From: Acidobacteriota bacterium
GTDB taxonomy: Bacteria; Acidobacteriota; Terriglobia; Acidiferrales; 2-02-FULL-67-57
DNA length: 9,971 nt
Assembly (NCBI GenBank): GCA_016189965.1
Contig: JACPRL010000030.1
Coordinates: forward strand, 1 to 9,971
Direction of reading: 5' to 3'
A program made the translations under genes and the position numbers. Positions 1 to 6,088 of this stretch are shown one piece after another. Below the pieces are notes generated by a model. The model did not search any database. It had not been told where the DNA came from and was given only the letters and a program-made list of their open reading frames with translations. The number at the start of each line of letters is the position of its first letter. The stretch's first letter is position 1.

Positions 1-910
1 AGACCAGCATGATGTTCATCACGCCGACGCCGCCGATGCCGAGGGTGAGCGCCCCGATGAAGAGCAGCAGAACCTGCAGCCCGATGGAGATGCCGTCAAT
101 GATGGGGCGGAACTCTTCGCGGCCGAACATCATAATGGCGCGGCGGTCGGTGGGGGAAAAGCGCTGGCGCTTGGCGATGGCGGCGCGCACCTGCTCCATG
201 GCCTTGGCCTCGAACTGCGGCGCGACAGAGGCGAAGACAATCACGTTGGCGTAGCGGTTGTTCCACATGTCGCCGGCGGTGGTGTACGGGATGAAGGCGC
301 ATTCGTCGTCGCTGGTGAAGTAGTTGGAGAATTGCATCTTGCGGTCCATCACCCCGATGACGGTGAAGCGCACGCCCTGGATGCGGACGGTTTCGCCCAC
401 CGCCGGGCGACCGCGGAAGAGTTTCTCGCGCAGACGGGCGCCGAGGAAGACGACCCGGCGGCGCTGGAAGAAATCGTCGTAGTTCAACCAGCGGCCCTGG
501 CTGGGGACTTCGTTGCGGATCTCGCCGTACTCCGGATAGACGCCGCGGATGGCGGTGTTCTGCAGGCTGTCGCCGTAGGTGATGGGGAGCCAGCGGACGG
601 TCTCCAGGCTGGCGGCGCGCACCAGGGTTGCTTCTTCGAGGATGCGCTCCAGGTCTTCCTTCTCGAAGCGGATGCGCTTGCCGGCGCGCTCGCCGCCCGC
701 CTGCTCACTGGTCTGCCCCGGCCAGCAAACTACCGCGCCCTTGCCGAAGGCTTCAAAGCCGTCCAGCAGCACGGCGCGGAAGCTGCTGCCGTAGGCGATG
801 AGCAGGCCGACCGCCACGATGCCCCAGATGATGCCGAGCATGGTGAGAAAGCTGCGCAGCGGGTTCCGCCGCAGCGCCAGCCACGCCTGATGCAAGATTT
901 CTCTTAGCAT
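1..910 (-). CDS. MacB/FtsX-type ABC transporter permease, second of a tandem pair (3' end outside window)
   Basis: Integral inner-membrane permease of a MacB-like ABC exporter, the class that couples cytoplasmic ATP hydrolysis to periplasmic movement for efflux of drugs, peptides or lipoproteins. The 303 visible residues begin MLREILHQAW. A first membrane helix (about 20-40, FLTMLGIIWGI) is followed by a large periplasmic MacB_PCD-like domain (about 45-270, including RRVVFLGARLREKLFRGRPAVG) and the start of the FtsX helix bundle (about 275-303, ending GIGGVGVMNIMLV), where the window cuts it. The remaining 100 or so residues, with the coupling helix and last helices, are missing. No Walker A or ABC signature is present, so it is a stand-alone permease unlike E. 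coli MacB. The ATG directly follows the TAA of the upstream permease (TAAATG), with a GGGGG stretch just before as the only Shine-Dalgarno-like sequence, so translational coupling is likely. Substrate unknown. Confidence 0.93.
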   Translation of the reverse strand, partial: MLREILHQAWLALRRNPLRSFLTMLGIIWGIVAVGLLIAYGSSFRAVLLDGFEAFGKGAVVCWPGQTSEQAGGERAGKRIRFEKEDLERILEEATLVRAASLETVRWLPITYGDSLQNTAIRGVYPEYGEIRNEVPSQGRWLNYDDFFQRRRVVFLGARLREKLFRGRPAVGETVRIQGVRFTVIGVMDRKMQFSNYFTSDDECAFIPYTTAGDMWNNRYANVIVFASVAPQFEAKAMEQVRAAIAKRQRFSPTDRRAIMMFGREEFRPIIDGISIGLQVLLLFIGALTLGIGGVGVMNIMLV

Positions 911-2197
911 TTAGCCCCCGGGTTCGTAGCGCAGGGCGTCGATGGGCTCGACGGCGGCGGCGCGGCGGGCGGGGTAGAGTGCGGAGCAGAAGGCCACCGT
1001 TCCCAGCAGCGCGAAGGCCAGCAGGCCCGAGCTCAGCGTGGGCAGCAGCCCGGCGAAATAGGAGGTGGGGGACACATCGGCGAAGAGCAGCGTGTTCGCC
1101 AAGAAGCACACGCCGTAGGCAAAGCCCAGGCCGATGCCGCCGCTCAAGAAAACGACGAGGAGAGTCTCGGAGAAAAACTGCCAGAGGATGGCGCGGGCGC
1201 TCGCCCCCACCGCCTTGCGAACCCCGATTTCGCGCGTGCGCTCGCGCACCGCCACCAGCATGATGTTCATTACGCCGATGCCGCCCAGAAAGAGCGTGGT
1301 GATTCCGATGGCGCCCATGAAATACTTCATCCCCTCGGTCATCTGGTGGAAGGCTTTGGAATCCTCCACCGTGTCCCAGATGGAGGCCGCCTCGTCGTCG
1401 CGCGGGTCGAAGTCGTGCAGGCGGGCCAGGGCGCGGCGCACTTGCGCCTTGCAGGCCTCATGTCGCTCGTAGGACTTCGGGCTCACCAGCAGCCGGTCGA
1501 CGCTGTCCGGCCGCCACGGCGGCGGGTTGGGGAAGTCGCGCCGCACGGCGCCGAACGGAATGAAAACTTTGCTCACGTCCTGCCCGTCGTAGCTCGAGTC
1601 CTGCTCCTTTTCCCGCATGAGGCCGACTACCACGTAGGGGAACTCGCCCACATAGACGGTTTCGCCCAGCGCCGGGCGGCTGGCGAAGAGCTGCTTCTTG
1701 GCGTCGCTGCCCAGGAACGCCACGCGGCGCGCCGCGGCTTCGTCTTCCCAGTTGGGATAGCGCCCGGCGGCCACCGCCAGGCTGCGAATCTCTGCAAAAG
1801 GCGGGTGCGAGCCGGTGACCAGCAACGAAGCGCTGTTGTAGCGGCTGCGCACGCGAATCCCGCCCTGCCCCAGCTCCGGCATCACATGCGCGCAGTCAGG
1901 CGACTCCTGCTGGACAAAAACGTGGTCGGTGTCGGTCCACTGCACGCGACGCCCGGCCCGCACCCCGCCGGCCTGCAGGCTGGTGCGCCCGGCAAAAACG
2001 ATCATGATGTCCTTGCCGAAGGTCTCCGCCGCGCGCTGCTGGCCGACGCGCAGCCCTTCGCCGGCCGCCACCATCAGCGTGATGGAGATGATGCCCCAGG
2101 CAATCCCGAACATGGTGAGGAAGGTGCGCAGCTTGTGCGCCCACAAAGTTGCGAGCGTGTCGCGCAGCAACTCGCGCAGTGGCAGCCTGGCCGTCAC
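911..2197 (-). CDS. MacB/FtsX-type ABC transporter permease, first of a tandem pair
   Basis: Inner-membrane permease of a tripartite-style ABC export system, 428 residues, the usual length for a MacB permease without a fused ATPase. Helix 1 lies at about 25-45 (FLTMFGIAWGI), the periplasmic MacB_PCD-like domain at about 50-285, and the FtsX domain at about 292-410. The FtsX part contains GGIGVMNIMLVAVRERTREI, the coupling-helix segment GVRKAVGA, and the characteristic end PARRAAAVEPIDALRYE. The start is GTG, preceded by a GGGGGCGAG stretch about seven bases upstream. It lies 18 bases after the adaptor stop, and its own TAA touches the ATG of the second permease, so the three genes form an operon. 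It shares with the second permease the FLTMxGIxWGI helix and an xRPAxGETV block, so the two are paralogues and may form a heterodimer. Substrate cannot be told. Confidence 0.96.
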   Translation of the reverse strand: MTARLPLRELLRDTLATLWAHKLRTFLTMFGIAWGIISITLMVAAGEGLRVGQQRAAETFGKDIMIVFAGRTSLQAGGVRAGRRVQWTDTDHVFVQQESPDCAHVMPELGQGGIRVRSRYNSASLLVTGSHPPFAEIRSLAVAAGRYPNWEDEAAARRVAFLGSDAKKQLFASRPALGETVYVGEFPYVVVGLMREKEQDSSYDGQDVSKVFIPFGAVRRDFPNPPPWRPDSVDRLLVSPKSYERHEACKAQVRRALARLHDFDPRDDEAASIWDTVEDSKAFHQMTEGMKYFMGAIGITTLFLGGIGVMNIMLVAVRERTREIGVRKAVGASARAILWQFFSETLLVVFLSGGIGLGFAYGVCFLANTLLFADVSPTSYFAGLLPTLSSGLLAFALLGTVAFCSALYPARRAAAVEPIDALRYEPGG

Positions 2198-2215
2198 CGC
2201 TCGCCCCCAAACCAG

Positions 2216-3421
2216 TTACTGCAGAATCACCGGCTGGCCTTCTTCCAGCCCTTCCACGACTTCGGTCTTCACCCCGTTCGAAATCCCCAGCTTCACGCTC
2301 ACTTTCCGCCGCCCTTTCTCTGCTTTCGCGTCGGCCACCTCGACCGTCGCGTTCCGCTCCTGGTCGTAGATGACCGCTGTCTCCGGAATCAGCAGCACGC
2401 CGTGCTTCTCTTCCAGGATGATCTCGGCGTTGGCGGTCATGTTGGCCTTCAGCTCGCCGCTGGGGTTGTGGATGGAGACGCGCACCTCGAAGGTGGTCAC
2501 GTTGTCGCGCTCCACCCCCATGGGCGCAATCTTGGTCACCCGCCCTTCGAACTTTTTGTCCTTGAGCGACTCGACCACGATGCGCGCCGGCTGCTCCAGA
2601 TGCACCTTGCCGATGTCGGCCTCGTCCACCTTGCCCTTGACGTAGACTTCGCTGACGTCGCCCAGGGTCATCACCAGGGTGGCCTGCGAGCCCAGCACCA
2701 GGATGGAGCTCACCGCGTCGCCCACCTCGACGTCGCGGGAGAGCACCAGCCCGTCCATGGGGCTGACAATGGTGGCGTTGCGCAAGTCTTCTTCGGCGCG
2801 CTCAAGCACCGCCTGGGCCTGGGCGGCGCGCGCCGACGCCTGCGCCACCTCCGCCCGCGTCACCGCCACATTCTGCAGCGCCGCCATCTGCCGATTGAGC
2901 GCCAACTGATAGGCCTTCTCGGCGTCCTCGAGCGACGCTTTGGCAATCAAGCCGTCCTGGTAGAGCTGTTGCGCCCGCTCGGTGCTCGACTTCAGGAAGG
3001 GCAGGTCGGGCCCCCGCGCTTCCACCTGGTTGCGCTCGTGCGCGGCTTGGGCCGCCTCGTAGGCCGCCTGGGCCGCTTGCAGGCTGGCGCGCGCTTCGCG
3101 CACTCGCGCCGCCAGCTCCTCCTTATCCAGCTCCACCAGCACCTGGCCGCGGCGCACCGGGTCGCCGTAGTCGACGAGGATTTGTTTGACGATGCCGCTG
3201 GCTTTCGATTTCACTTCCACGCGGGCCAACGGCTCAATCTTGCCCGTCGCCACGACGGCCCGGGCGATGTCGCCTCGCTCCACTTTGGCCAGCTTCGACG
3301 GATCGATCTGGTGGTTCGAGCGCAGCAGCATGGCGGCGCCGAAGACCGCGCCGGCCAATACCACCGCGCCGCTCCCCAGCCACCACCAGCGCCGCTTGCG
3401 ATTATTTCTTTGGCTCTTCAT
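2216..3421 (-). CDS. HlyD/MacA-type periplasmic adaptor (membrane fusion protein)
   Basis: Periplasmic adaptor that would link the two ABC permeases to an outer-membrane channel. The 401-residue protein has a basic N-terminus (KSQRNNRKRR) and one membrane anchor at about 12-33. A first lipoyl half follows at about 66-100 (GIVKQILVDYGDPVRRGQVL), then an Ala/Gln/Glu-rich coiled-coil hairpin (about 100-212), a second lipoyl half (about 213-240, TIVSPMDGLVLSRDVEVGD), a beta-barrel region with KGKVDEADIGKV and GVERDNVTTFEVRV, and a C-terminal membrane-proximal domain ending VVEGLEEGQPVIL. There is no lipobox Cys, so anchoring is by the N-terminal helix. The ATG at 3421 is chosen over two upstream in-frame ATGs because AAGGGAG sits seven bases before it. 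It is the first gene of the adaptor-permease-permease operon. Family is very clear; the exported compound is unknown. Confidence 0.95.
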   Translation of the reverse strand: MKSQRNNRKRRWWWLGSGAVVLAGAVFGAAMLLRSNHQIDPSKLAKVERGDIARAVVATGKIEPLARVEVKSKASGIVKQILVDYGDPVRRGQVLVELDKEELAARVREARASLQAAQAAYEAAQAAHERNQVEARGPDLPFLKSSTERAQQLYQDGLIAKASLEDAEKAYQLALNRQMAALQNVAVTRAEVAQASARAAQAQAVLERAEEDLRNATIVSPMDGLVLSRDVEVGDAVSSILVLGSQATLVMTLGDVSEVYVKGKVDEADIGKVHLEQPARIVVESLKDKKFEGRVTKIAPMGVERDNVTTFEVRVSIHNPSGELKANMTANAEIILEEKHGVLLIPETAVIYDQERNATVEVADAKAEKGRRKVSVKLGISNGVKTEVVEGLEEGQPVILQ

Positions 3422-3648
3422 GCACGTGCTCCCTTGCATCAAATCGGTCGGTTCCCTGCTCTTCTATACGAACGAATCAAGCCTCTTGTTCCGGCCAAGA
3501 TGCACAGCGGCTCGCCACCCACGGGCAGGGCTCCGATTCCACGCCACCGCATTCCTCTTGTGTCCTAATTAGACGCGCGCCGGGGAGAACGGGAGCAGGT
3601 GCTCTTACGGGAGGCAGCCGGGCCGCTGCGCGCCGGTTGGGAACGGCA
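3422..3648. other. Spacer between DUF962 gene and export operon
   Basis: A 227-base gap between two genes on the minus strand. No convincing -35/-10 pair could be found for the adaptor operon; a TATAGA stands at minus-strand 3468-3463 but lacks a good -35 at the right distance. A short palindrome CTAATTAG lies at 3565-3572. A 5-bp GCAGC/GCTGC hairpin just after the DUF962 stop has no T-run, so it is not called as a terminator. Whether the operon has its own promoter or is read through from the DUF962 gene is open. Confidence 0.4.
3429..3435 (-). promoter_or_regulatory. Ribosome binding site of the adaptor gene
   Basis: Read on the minus strand this is AAGGGAG, seven bases before the ATG at 3421. 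It lies inside the longer open frame that begins at 3442, so it favours the ATG at 3421 and a protein starting MKSQRNN, whose basic residues then precede the membrane anchor directly. Confidence 0.65.
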
Positions 3649-3993
3649 CTACGGTTTCGGATGAATCTTCAGGCGGGCCAGCTCTTTCTCTATCTGCCCT
3701 GTCAGGAGGTAGAAGGCCATCTTGAAATCGGCCTGGAAGGAGAGCCAGGGATACTTGAAGGTCGCCGGCCGGTTGTGCTCCACAAAGAAATGAGAGAACC
3801 AGTTGATGCCGTACCCGGCCACAAACCCCAGCAGCAGCAGCCGCCAGCTTTGCATCCAGAGCGCTGCCGCCAGCAGCGCCAAGCCGGCGAACGTTCCCAG
3901 CAGATGCAACTGCTGCGTCGCCGCGCGGCTATGCTCCGCCAGATAGTAGGGCCAGAATTCCGCAAAGGTCGGCTTGGAATTCCCGCTCTTCAC
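3649..3993 (-). CDS. DUF962 / Mpo1-like small membrane protein
   Basis: The 114-residue protein has the hallmarks of the DUF962 family: N-terminal FAEFWPYYLAEHSR, then QQLHLLGT, two hydrophobic helices (about 31-48 and 50-67), and the block NWFSHFFVEHNRPATFKYP (about 64-82), followed by an amphipathic tail. The yeast relative Mpo1 is an ER membrane Fe(II) dioxygenase in alpha-oxidation of 2-hydroxy fatty acids; histidines at 21, 30, 68 and 73 could correspond to its metal ligands, but activity of bacterial members is inference here. The start is uncertain: the frame is open up to a TTG at 4035 (128 residues). I prefer GTG at 3993, because the protein then begins a few residues before the conserved block, a GAGGG stands just upstream (closer than usual), and the candidate promoter would leave only about eight bases of leader before the TTG. 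It is divergent from the decarboxylase. Confidence 0.85.
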   Translation of the reverse strand: MKSGNSKPTFAEFWPYYLAEHSRAATQQLHLLGTFAGLALLAAALWMQSWRLLLLGFVAGYGINWFSHFFVEHNRPATFKYPWLSFQADFKMAFYLLTGQIEKELARLKIHPKP

Positions 3994-4049
3994 TTTCCCT
4001 CGTAGTAGTACTCCAACGGATTCCTCGGTCGGCAACTACAGGCCCGCGC

Positions 4050-4079
4050 AGGCTACCCGTTGCTCACCGCTGGTGTCAA
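4050..4079 (-). promoter_or_regulatory. Candidate sigma70-type promoter for DUF962 gene
   Basis: On the minus strand a perfect -35 TTGACA (4079-4074) is followed after 18 bases by TAGCCT (4055-4050), a poor -10 with three of six consensus positions. Transcription would begin near 4043, about 50 bases before the GTG at 3993. Position and the exact -35 support it; the weak -10 keeps confidence low. Confidence 0.35.
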
Positions 4080-4166
4080 CCACAGGCTTGCATTGAGCTT
4101 TGGCTTCTCGAAACGGCGCTGTTGGAAGGCTCTTTTTCAGATGCGCGCGCGGTGGAGGCCGTTGGC

Positions 4167-4195
4167 TTGACTCTTCGCGGGGCAAGCCCAAGAAT
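4167..4195 (+). promoter_or_regulatory. Candidate sigma70-type promoter for the decarboxylase
   Basis: TTGACT (4167-4172, five of six consensus positions), a 17-base spacer and AAGAAT (4190-4195, four of six) predict a start near 4202, about 26 bases before the ATG at 4228. The spacer resembles a repeat found at 5800-5820 (17 of 21 bases identical), so chance similarity or a repeat-borne promoter are both possible. Confidence 0.4.
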
Positions 4196-4215
4196 GGCGC
4201 GTCCCGTTGACCCGC

Positions 4216-4224
4216 AAAGAGGTG
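4216..4224 (+). promoter_or_regulatory. Ribosome binding site of the decarboxylase
   Basis: AAAGAGGTG, with its GAGG core five bases before the ATG at 4228. This favours that ATG over the in-frame TTG at 4207, which would overlap the site. Confidence 0.65.
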
Positions 4225-4227
4225 TCC

Positions 4228-5760
4228 ATGTCTTCTCCATCGCGTTCATCCGATTCTTTGCTCGACATGCCGGGGGCGGAATTCCGCGCCGCGGCCCACC
4301 GGCTGGTGGACTGGGTGGCCGATTATCTTGAAAACACCGACCGCTACCCCGTGCTGGCGCAGACTGCGCCCGGCGCACTGCGCCGCCAGCTTCCGGCGCA
4401 AGCGCCGGACGACCCCGAGCCCCTCGACACCATCCTGGCCGACTTCGAGCGCCTCGTGCTTCCGGGCGTCACCCATTGGAACCACCCCGCCTTCTTTGCC
4501 TACTTCGCCATCACCGGCTCCGGCCCCGGCATTCTGGGCGAGCTGCTGAGCGCGGCGCTCAACGTCAACGCCATGCTGTGGAAAACCTGCCCGGCCGCTA
4601 CAGAACTCGAAGAGGTCGTGCTCGACTGGCTGCGCGAAATGCTCGGGCTGCCGGAAGAGTTCTTCGGCGTCGTAATGGACACCGCCTCGGTCAGCAGCCT
4701 CTGCGCTATCGCCGCCGCCCGCGAGGCCCTGCCGGAGCTGAGCATCCGCGAACAGGGACTCGCCGGCCGCGCCGAGGTTCCCCGCCTGCGCCTCTACGCC
4801 TCCGAGCAAGCCCACTCCTCGATTGATAAGGCTGCCATCACACTCGGCCTCGGCCTAGAAAGCCTGCGCAAGATTCCCGTTGACGCGGACTTTCGGCTGA
4901 GGCCCGATGCTCTCGAAGCCGCCGTCGAAGAGGATCGCCGCGCGGGCTGGGAACCCTTCTGCGTGGTGGCCACGGTCGGCACCACCTCCACCACCAGCAT
5001 TGACCCTGTGCCTGCCATCGCCGACCTCTGCGCCCGCTACGGCCTCTGGCTGCACGTGGACGCCGCCTACGCCGGCACGGCGGCCCTGGTGCCCGAGTAC
5101 CGCCACGTGCTGGCCGGCTGCGAGCGCGCCGACTCCTTCGTGGTCAACCCCCACAAGCGGCTCTTCACCCCCTTCGACTTCAGCGCCTTCTACTGCCGCC
5201 GGCCAAAGACTCTCCGCGCTGCGTTCAGCCTGGTGCCCGAATATCTCCGCACGCCGGAAGACCCTAAGGCTCGCAACTACATGGACTACGGCATCCAGCT
5301 TGGCCGCCGCTTTCGTGCCTTGAAGCTCTGGTTCGTCCTGCGCTACTTCGGGCGGCGGGGCCTGGTTGAGCGGCTGCGCCAGCACATCGCCTGGGGGCAG
5401 GAGTTCGCCGCCTGGGTGGACGCCCATTCCGACTTCGAGCGCCTGGCGCCCGCGCCGTTGAGCGTCGTCTGTTTCCGCGCTCGCCCCCGCGCGCTCGCCG
5501 AGCGCCTAGCCCGAGCCGAGATCCCCGACCAAAAGAGAATCGAAAGCTACTTGGACCAGTTGAACGAAGCTTTGCTGGAAGCGGTGAACGCCACGGGCCG
5601 GGCCTACCTGTCCCACACCCGGCTGCGCGACCGCTTCACGCTGCGCCTGGCTATCGGCAACCTGCGCACCACCGCGCCGCACGTCGAGCGCGCCTGGGCT
5701 CTGCTCCAGGAGCACGCCGCTCGCCTCGACAACGAGCGGCGCCCGGCCGCCTGGCGCTGA
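4228..5760 (+). CDS. PLP-dependent aromatic L-amino acid decarboxylase family protein (group II)
   Basis: Cytoplasmic PLP enzyme of the AADC/tyrosine/tryptophan decarboxylase family, 510 residues; predicted reaction is aromatic amino acid to aryl-ethylamine plus CO2. The substrate motif THWNHPAFFAYFA lies at 82-94, and GVVMDTASVSSLCAIAAARE (147-166) aligns with the phosphate-binding GSASEAT region. HSS at 196-198 supplies the cofactor-stacking His (equivalent to AADC His192); VATVGTTSTTSIDP and HVDAAYAG supply Asp278, which pairs with the pyridine nitrogen. NPHK gives the Schiff-base Lys310. Tyr339, in FSLVPEYL, is 29 residues after the lysine, exactly as Tyr332 follows Lys303 in animal AADC. 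That tyrosine favours decarboxylation over the aldehyde-synthase chemistry seen when it is Phe. The LGRRFRALKLWFVLRYFG segment (about 354-371) and C-terminal small domain are complete. Odd point: the usual Trp after the lysine (NPHKW) is Arg311. No amino acid transporter is adjacent. The particular substrate cannot be assigned. Confidence 0.93.
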   Translation: MSSPSRSSDSLLDMPGAEFRAAAHRLVDWVADYLENTDRYPVLAQTAPGALRRQLPAQAPDDPEPLDTILADFERLVLPGVTHWNHPAFFAYFAITGSGPGILGELLSAALNVNAMLWKTCPAATELEEVVLDWLREMLGLPEEFFGVVMDTASVSSLCAIAAAREALPELSIREQGLAGRAEVPRLRLYASEQAHSSIDKAAITLGLGLESLRKIPVDADFRLRPDALEAAVEEDRRAGWEPFCVVATVGTTSTTSIDPVPAIADLCARYGLWLHVDAAYAGTAALVPEYRHVLAGCERADSFVVNPHKRLFTPFDFSAFYCRRPKTLRAAFSLVPEYLRTPEDPKARNYMDYGIQLGRRFRALKLWFVLRYFGRRGLVERLRQHIAWGQEFAAWVDAHSDFERLAPAPLSVVCFRARPRALAERLARAEIPDQKRIESYLDQLNEALLEAVNATGRAYLSHTRLRDRFTLRLAIGNLRTTAPHVERAWALLQEHAARLDNERRPAAWR

Positions 5761-5793
5761 CTGCAGGCGGCGGGGACACCCACAGAGGGTTTC

Positions 5794-5818
5794 TCCCTCG
5801 ACTCCGCTCGGGACAAGC
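5794..5818 (+). repeat. Short dispersed repeat, CCCTCGACT-type, copy 1
   Basis: The unit reads TCCCTCGACTCCGCTCGGG followed by ACAAGC. It matches 5882-5907 apart from one extra T and three substitutions. Units of this kind give spurious 'PERSRR..EGS'-like peptides when translated, and I recall them scattered through many environmental genomes. No coding function is suggested. Confidence 0.6.
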
Positions 5819-5828
5819 CCGTACCCCT

Positions 5829-5858
5829 GCCGCGGTTGCGCTGCGCGGTGTTTTTTTT
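5829..5858 (+). terminator. Possible intrinsic terminator after the decarboxylase
   Basis: CCGCG (5830-5834) pairs with CGCGG (5844-5848) around a nine-base loop, with a further G-U pair at the base. Two bases later come eight Ts (5851-5858). It begins about 70 bases after the decarboxylase stop. The stem is short, so strength is uncertain, but this is the only hairpin with a T-run in the spacer. Confidence 0.45.
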
Positions 5859-5859
5859 C

Positions 5860-5939
5860 GGCACGGCTTCCCTCGACAGGCTCCCTTCGACTACGCTCAG
5901 GGCAAGCGGGATCTCCGCTTCGCTCCGAAAAGCCGTGCC
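5860..5939. repeat. 10-bp inverted repeat enclosing a second repeat
   Basis: GGCACGGCTT (5860-5869) and its exact reverse complement AAGCCGTGCC (5930-5939) flank 60 bases containing the second CCCTTCGACT-type unit. The right arm and its flank, AAGCCGTGCCTTGACG (5930-5945), match 7324-7339 in 15 of 16 positions, where the same arms lie next to each other as a tight hairpin. Confidence 0.6.
5882..5907 (+). repeat. Short dispersed repeat, CCCTCGACT-type, copy 2
   Basis: The unit reads CCCTTCGACTACGCTCAGGG followed by CAAGC, preceded by T. It is the second copy of the unit at 5794-5818 and lies inside the split inverted repeat. A partial third start, TTCCCTCGACAGG, stands at 5868-5880. Confidence 0.6.
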
Positions 5940-5951
5940 TTGACGAGAAGT

Positions 5952-5995
5952 AAAAGCAGATTCCTCGCCCCGAAGCTTCGGGCCTCGGAATGACA
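5952..5995 (+). repeat. Dispersed palindromic repeat, CAGATTCCTCGCC..CTCGGAATGACA type, copy A
   Basis: It begins AAAAGCAGATTCCTCGCC, has the perfect 14-bp palindrome CCCGAAGCTTCGGG (5969-5982), and ends GCCTCGGAATGACA. Its first 18 bases match 7107-7124 with one difference, and its end matches 7140-7153 and 9300-9313. Confidence 0.65.
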
Positions 5996-6037
5996 GAGCG
6001 CCAGTCTTTCCTGCATCTTTCTAACTCCCGCCAAGGG

Positions 6038-6066
6038 TTGAGCGATCCCAAGTCGCGGGCTAAAAT
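6038..6066 (+). promoter_or_regulatory. Candidate sigma70-type promoter for the EEP-family gene
   Basis: TTGAGC (6038-6043, four of six consensus positions), a 17-base spacer and TAAAAT (6061-6066, five of six). Transcription would start near 6073, giving a very short leader of about 16 bases before the ATG at 6089, barely enough for the Shine-Dalgarno at 6076-6081. Confidence 0.5.
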
Positions 6067-6075
6067 CCCAAGGAA

Positions 6076-6081
6076 GAGAGG
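6076..6081 (+). promoter_or_regulatory. Ribosome binding site of the EEP-family gene
   Basis: GAGAGG, part of a purine run AAGGAAGAGAGG, seven bases before the ATG at 6089. It favours this start over the ATG at 5990, which lies within repeat DNA. Confidence 0.65.
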
Positions 6082-6088
6082 CTGCAGT

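Larger units (their letters stand above)
5761..6088. other. 328-base repeat-filled spacer between decarboxylase and EEP-family gene
   Basis: No gene is supported here. The span holds small hairpins (GAGGG/CCCTC at 5785-5799), a T-tailed hairpin, two copies of a CCCTCGACT-type unit, a 10-bp inverted repeat enclosing one of them, a CAGATTCCTCGCC-type unit with a 14-bp palindrome, and a candidate promoter for the next gene. The entries below give each. The open frame that extends the next gene back to 5990 runs into repeat DNA and is not considered coding. Confidence 0.7.

Noticed and set aside
3442..3553. Possible 37-codon minus-strand leader peptide beginning ATGCGGTGGCGTGG, with AGAGGA upstream, ahead of the adaptor gene
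   Set aside because: The composition shows no pattern of an attenuator or leader peptide, and a ribosome-site-like purine run by itself is weak evidence.
1346..3568. Plus-strand open frame of 740 codons across the adaptor and permease genes
   Set aside because: It is antisense to two clear genes, is rich in His/Arg/Gln/Leu as expected from reversed high-GC codons, and has no recognisable motif.
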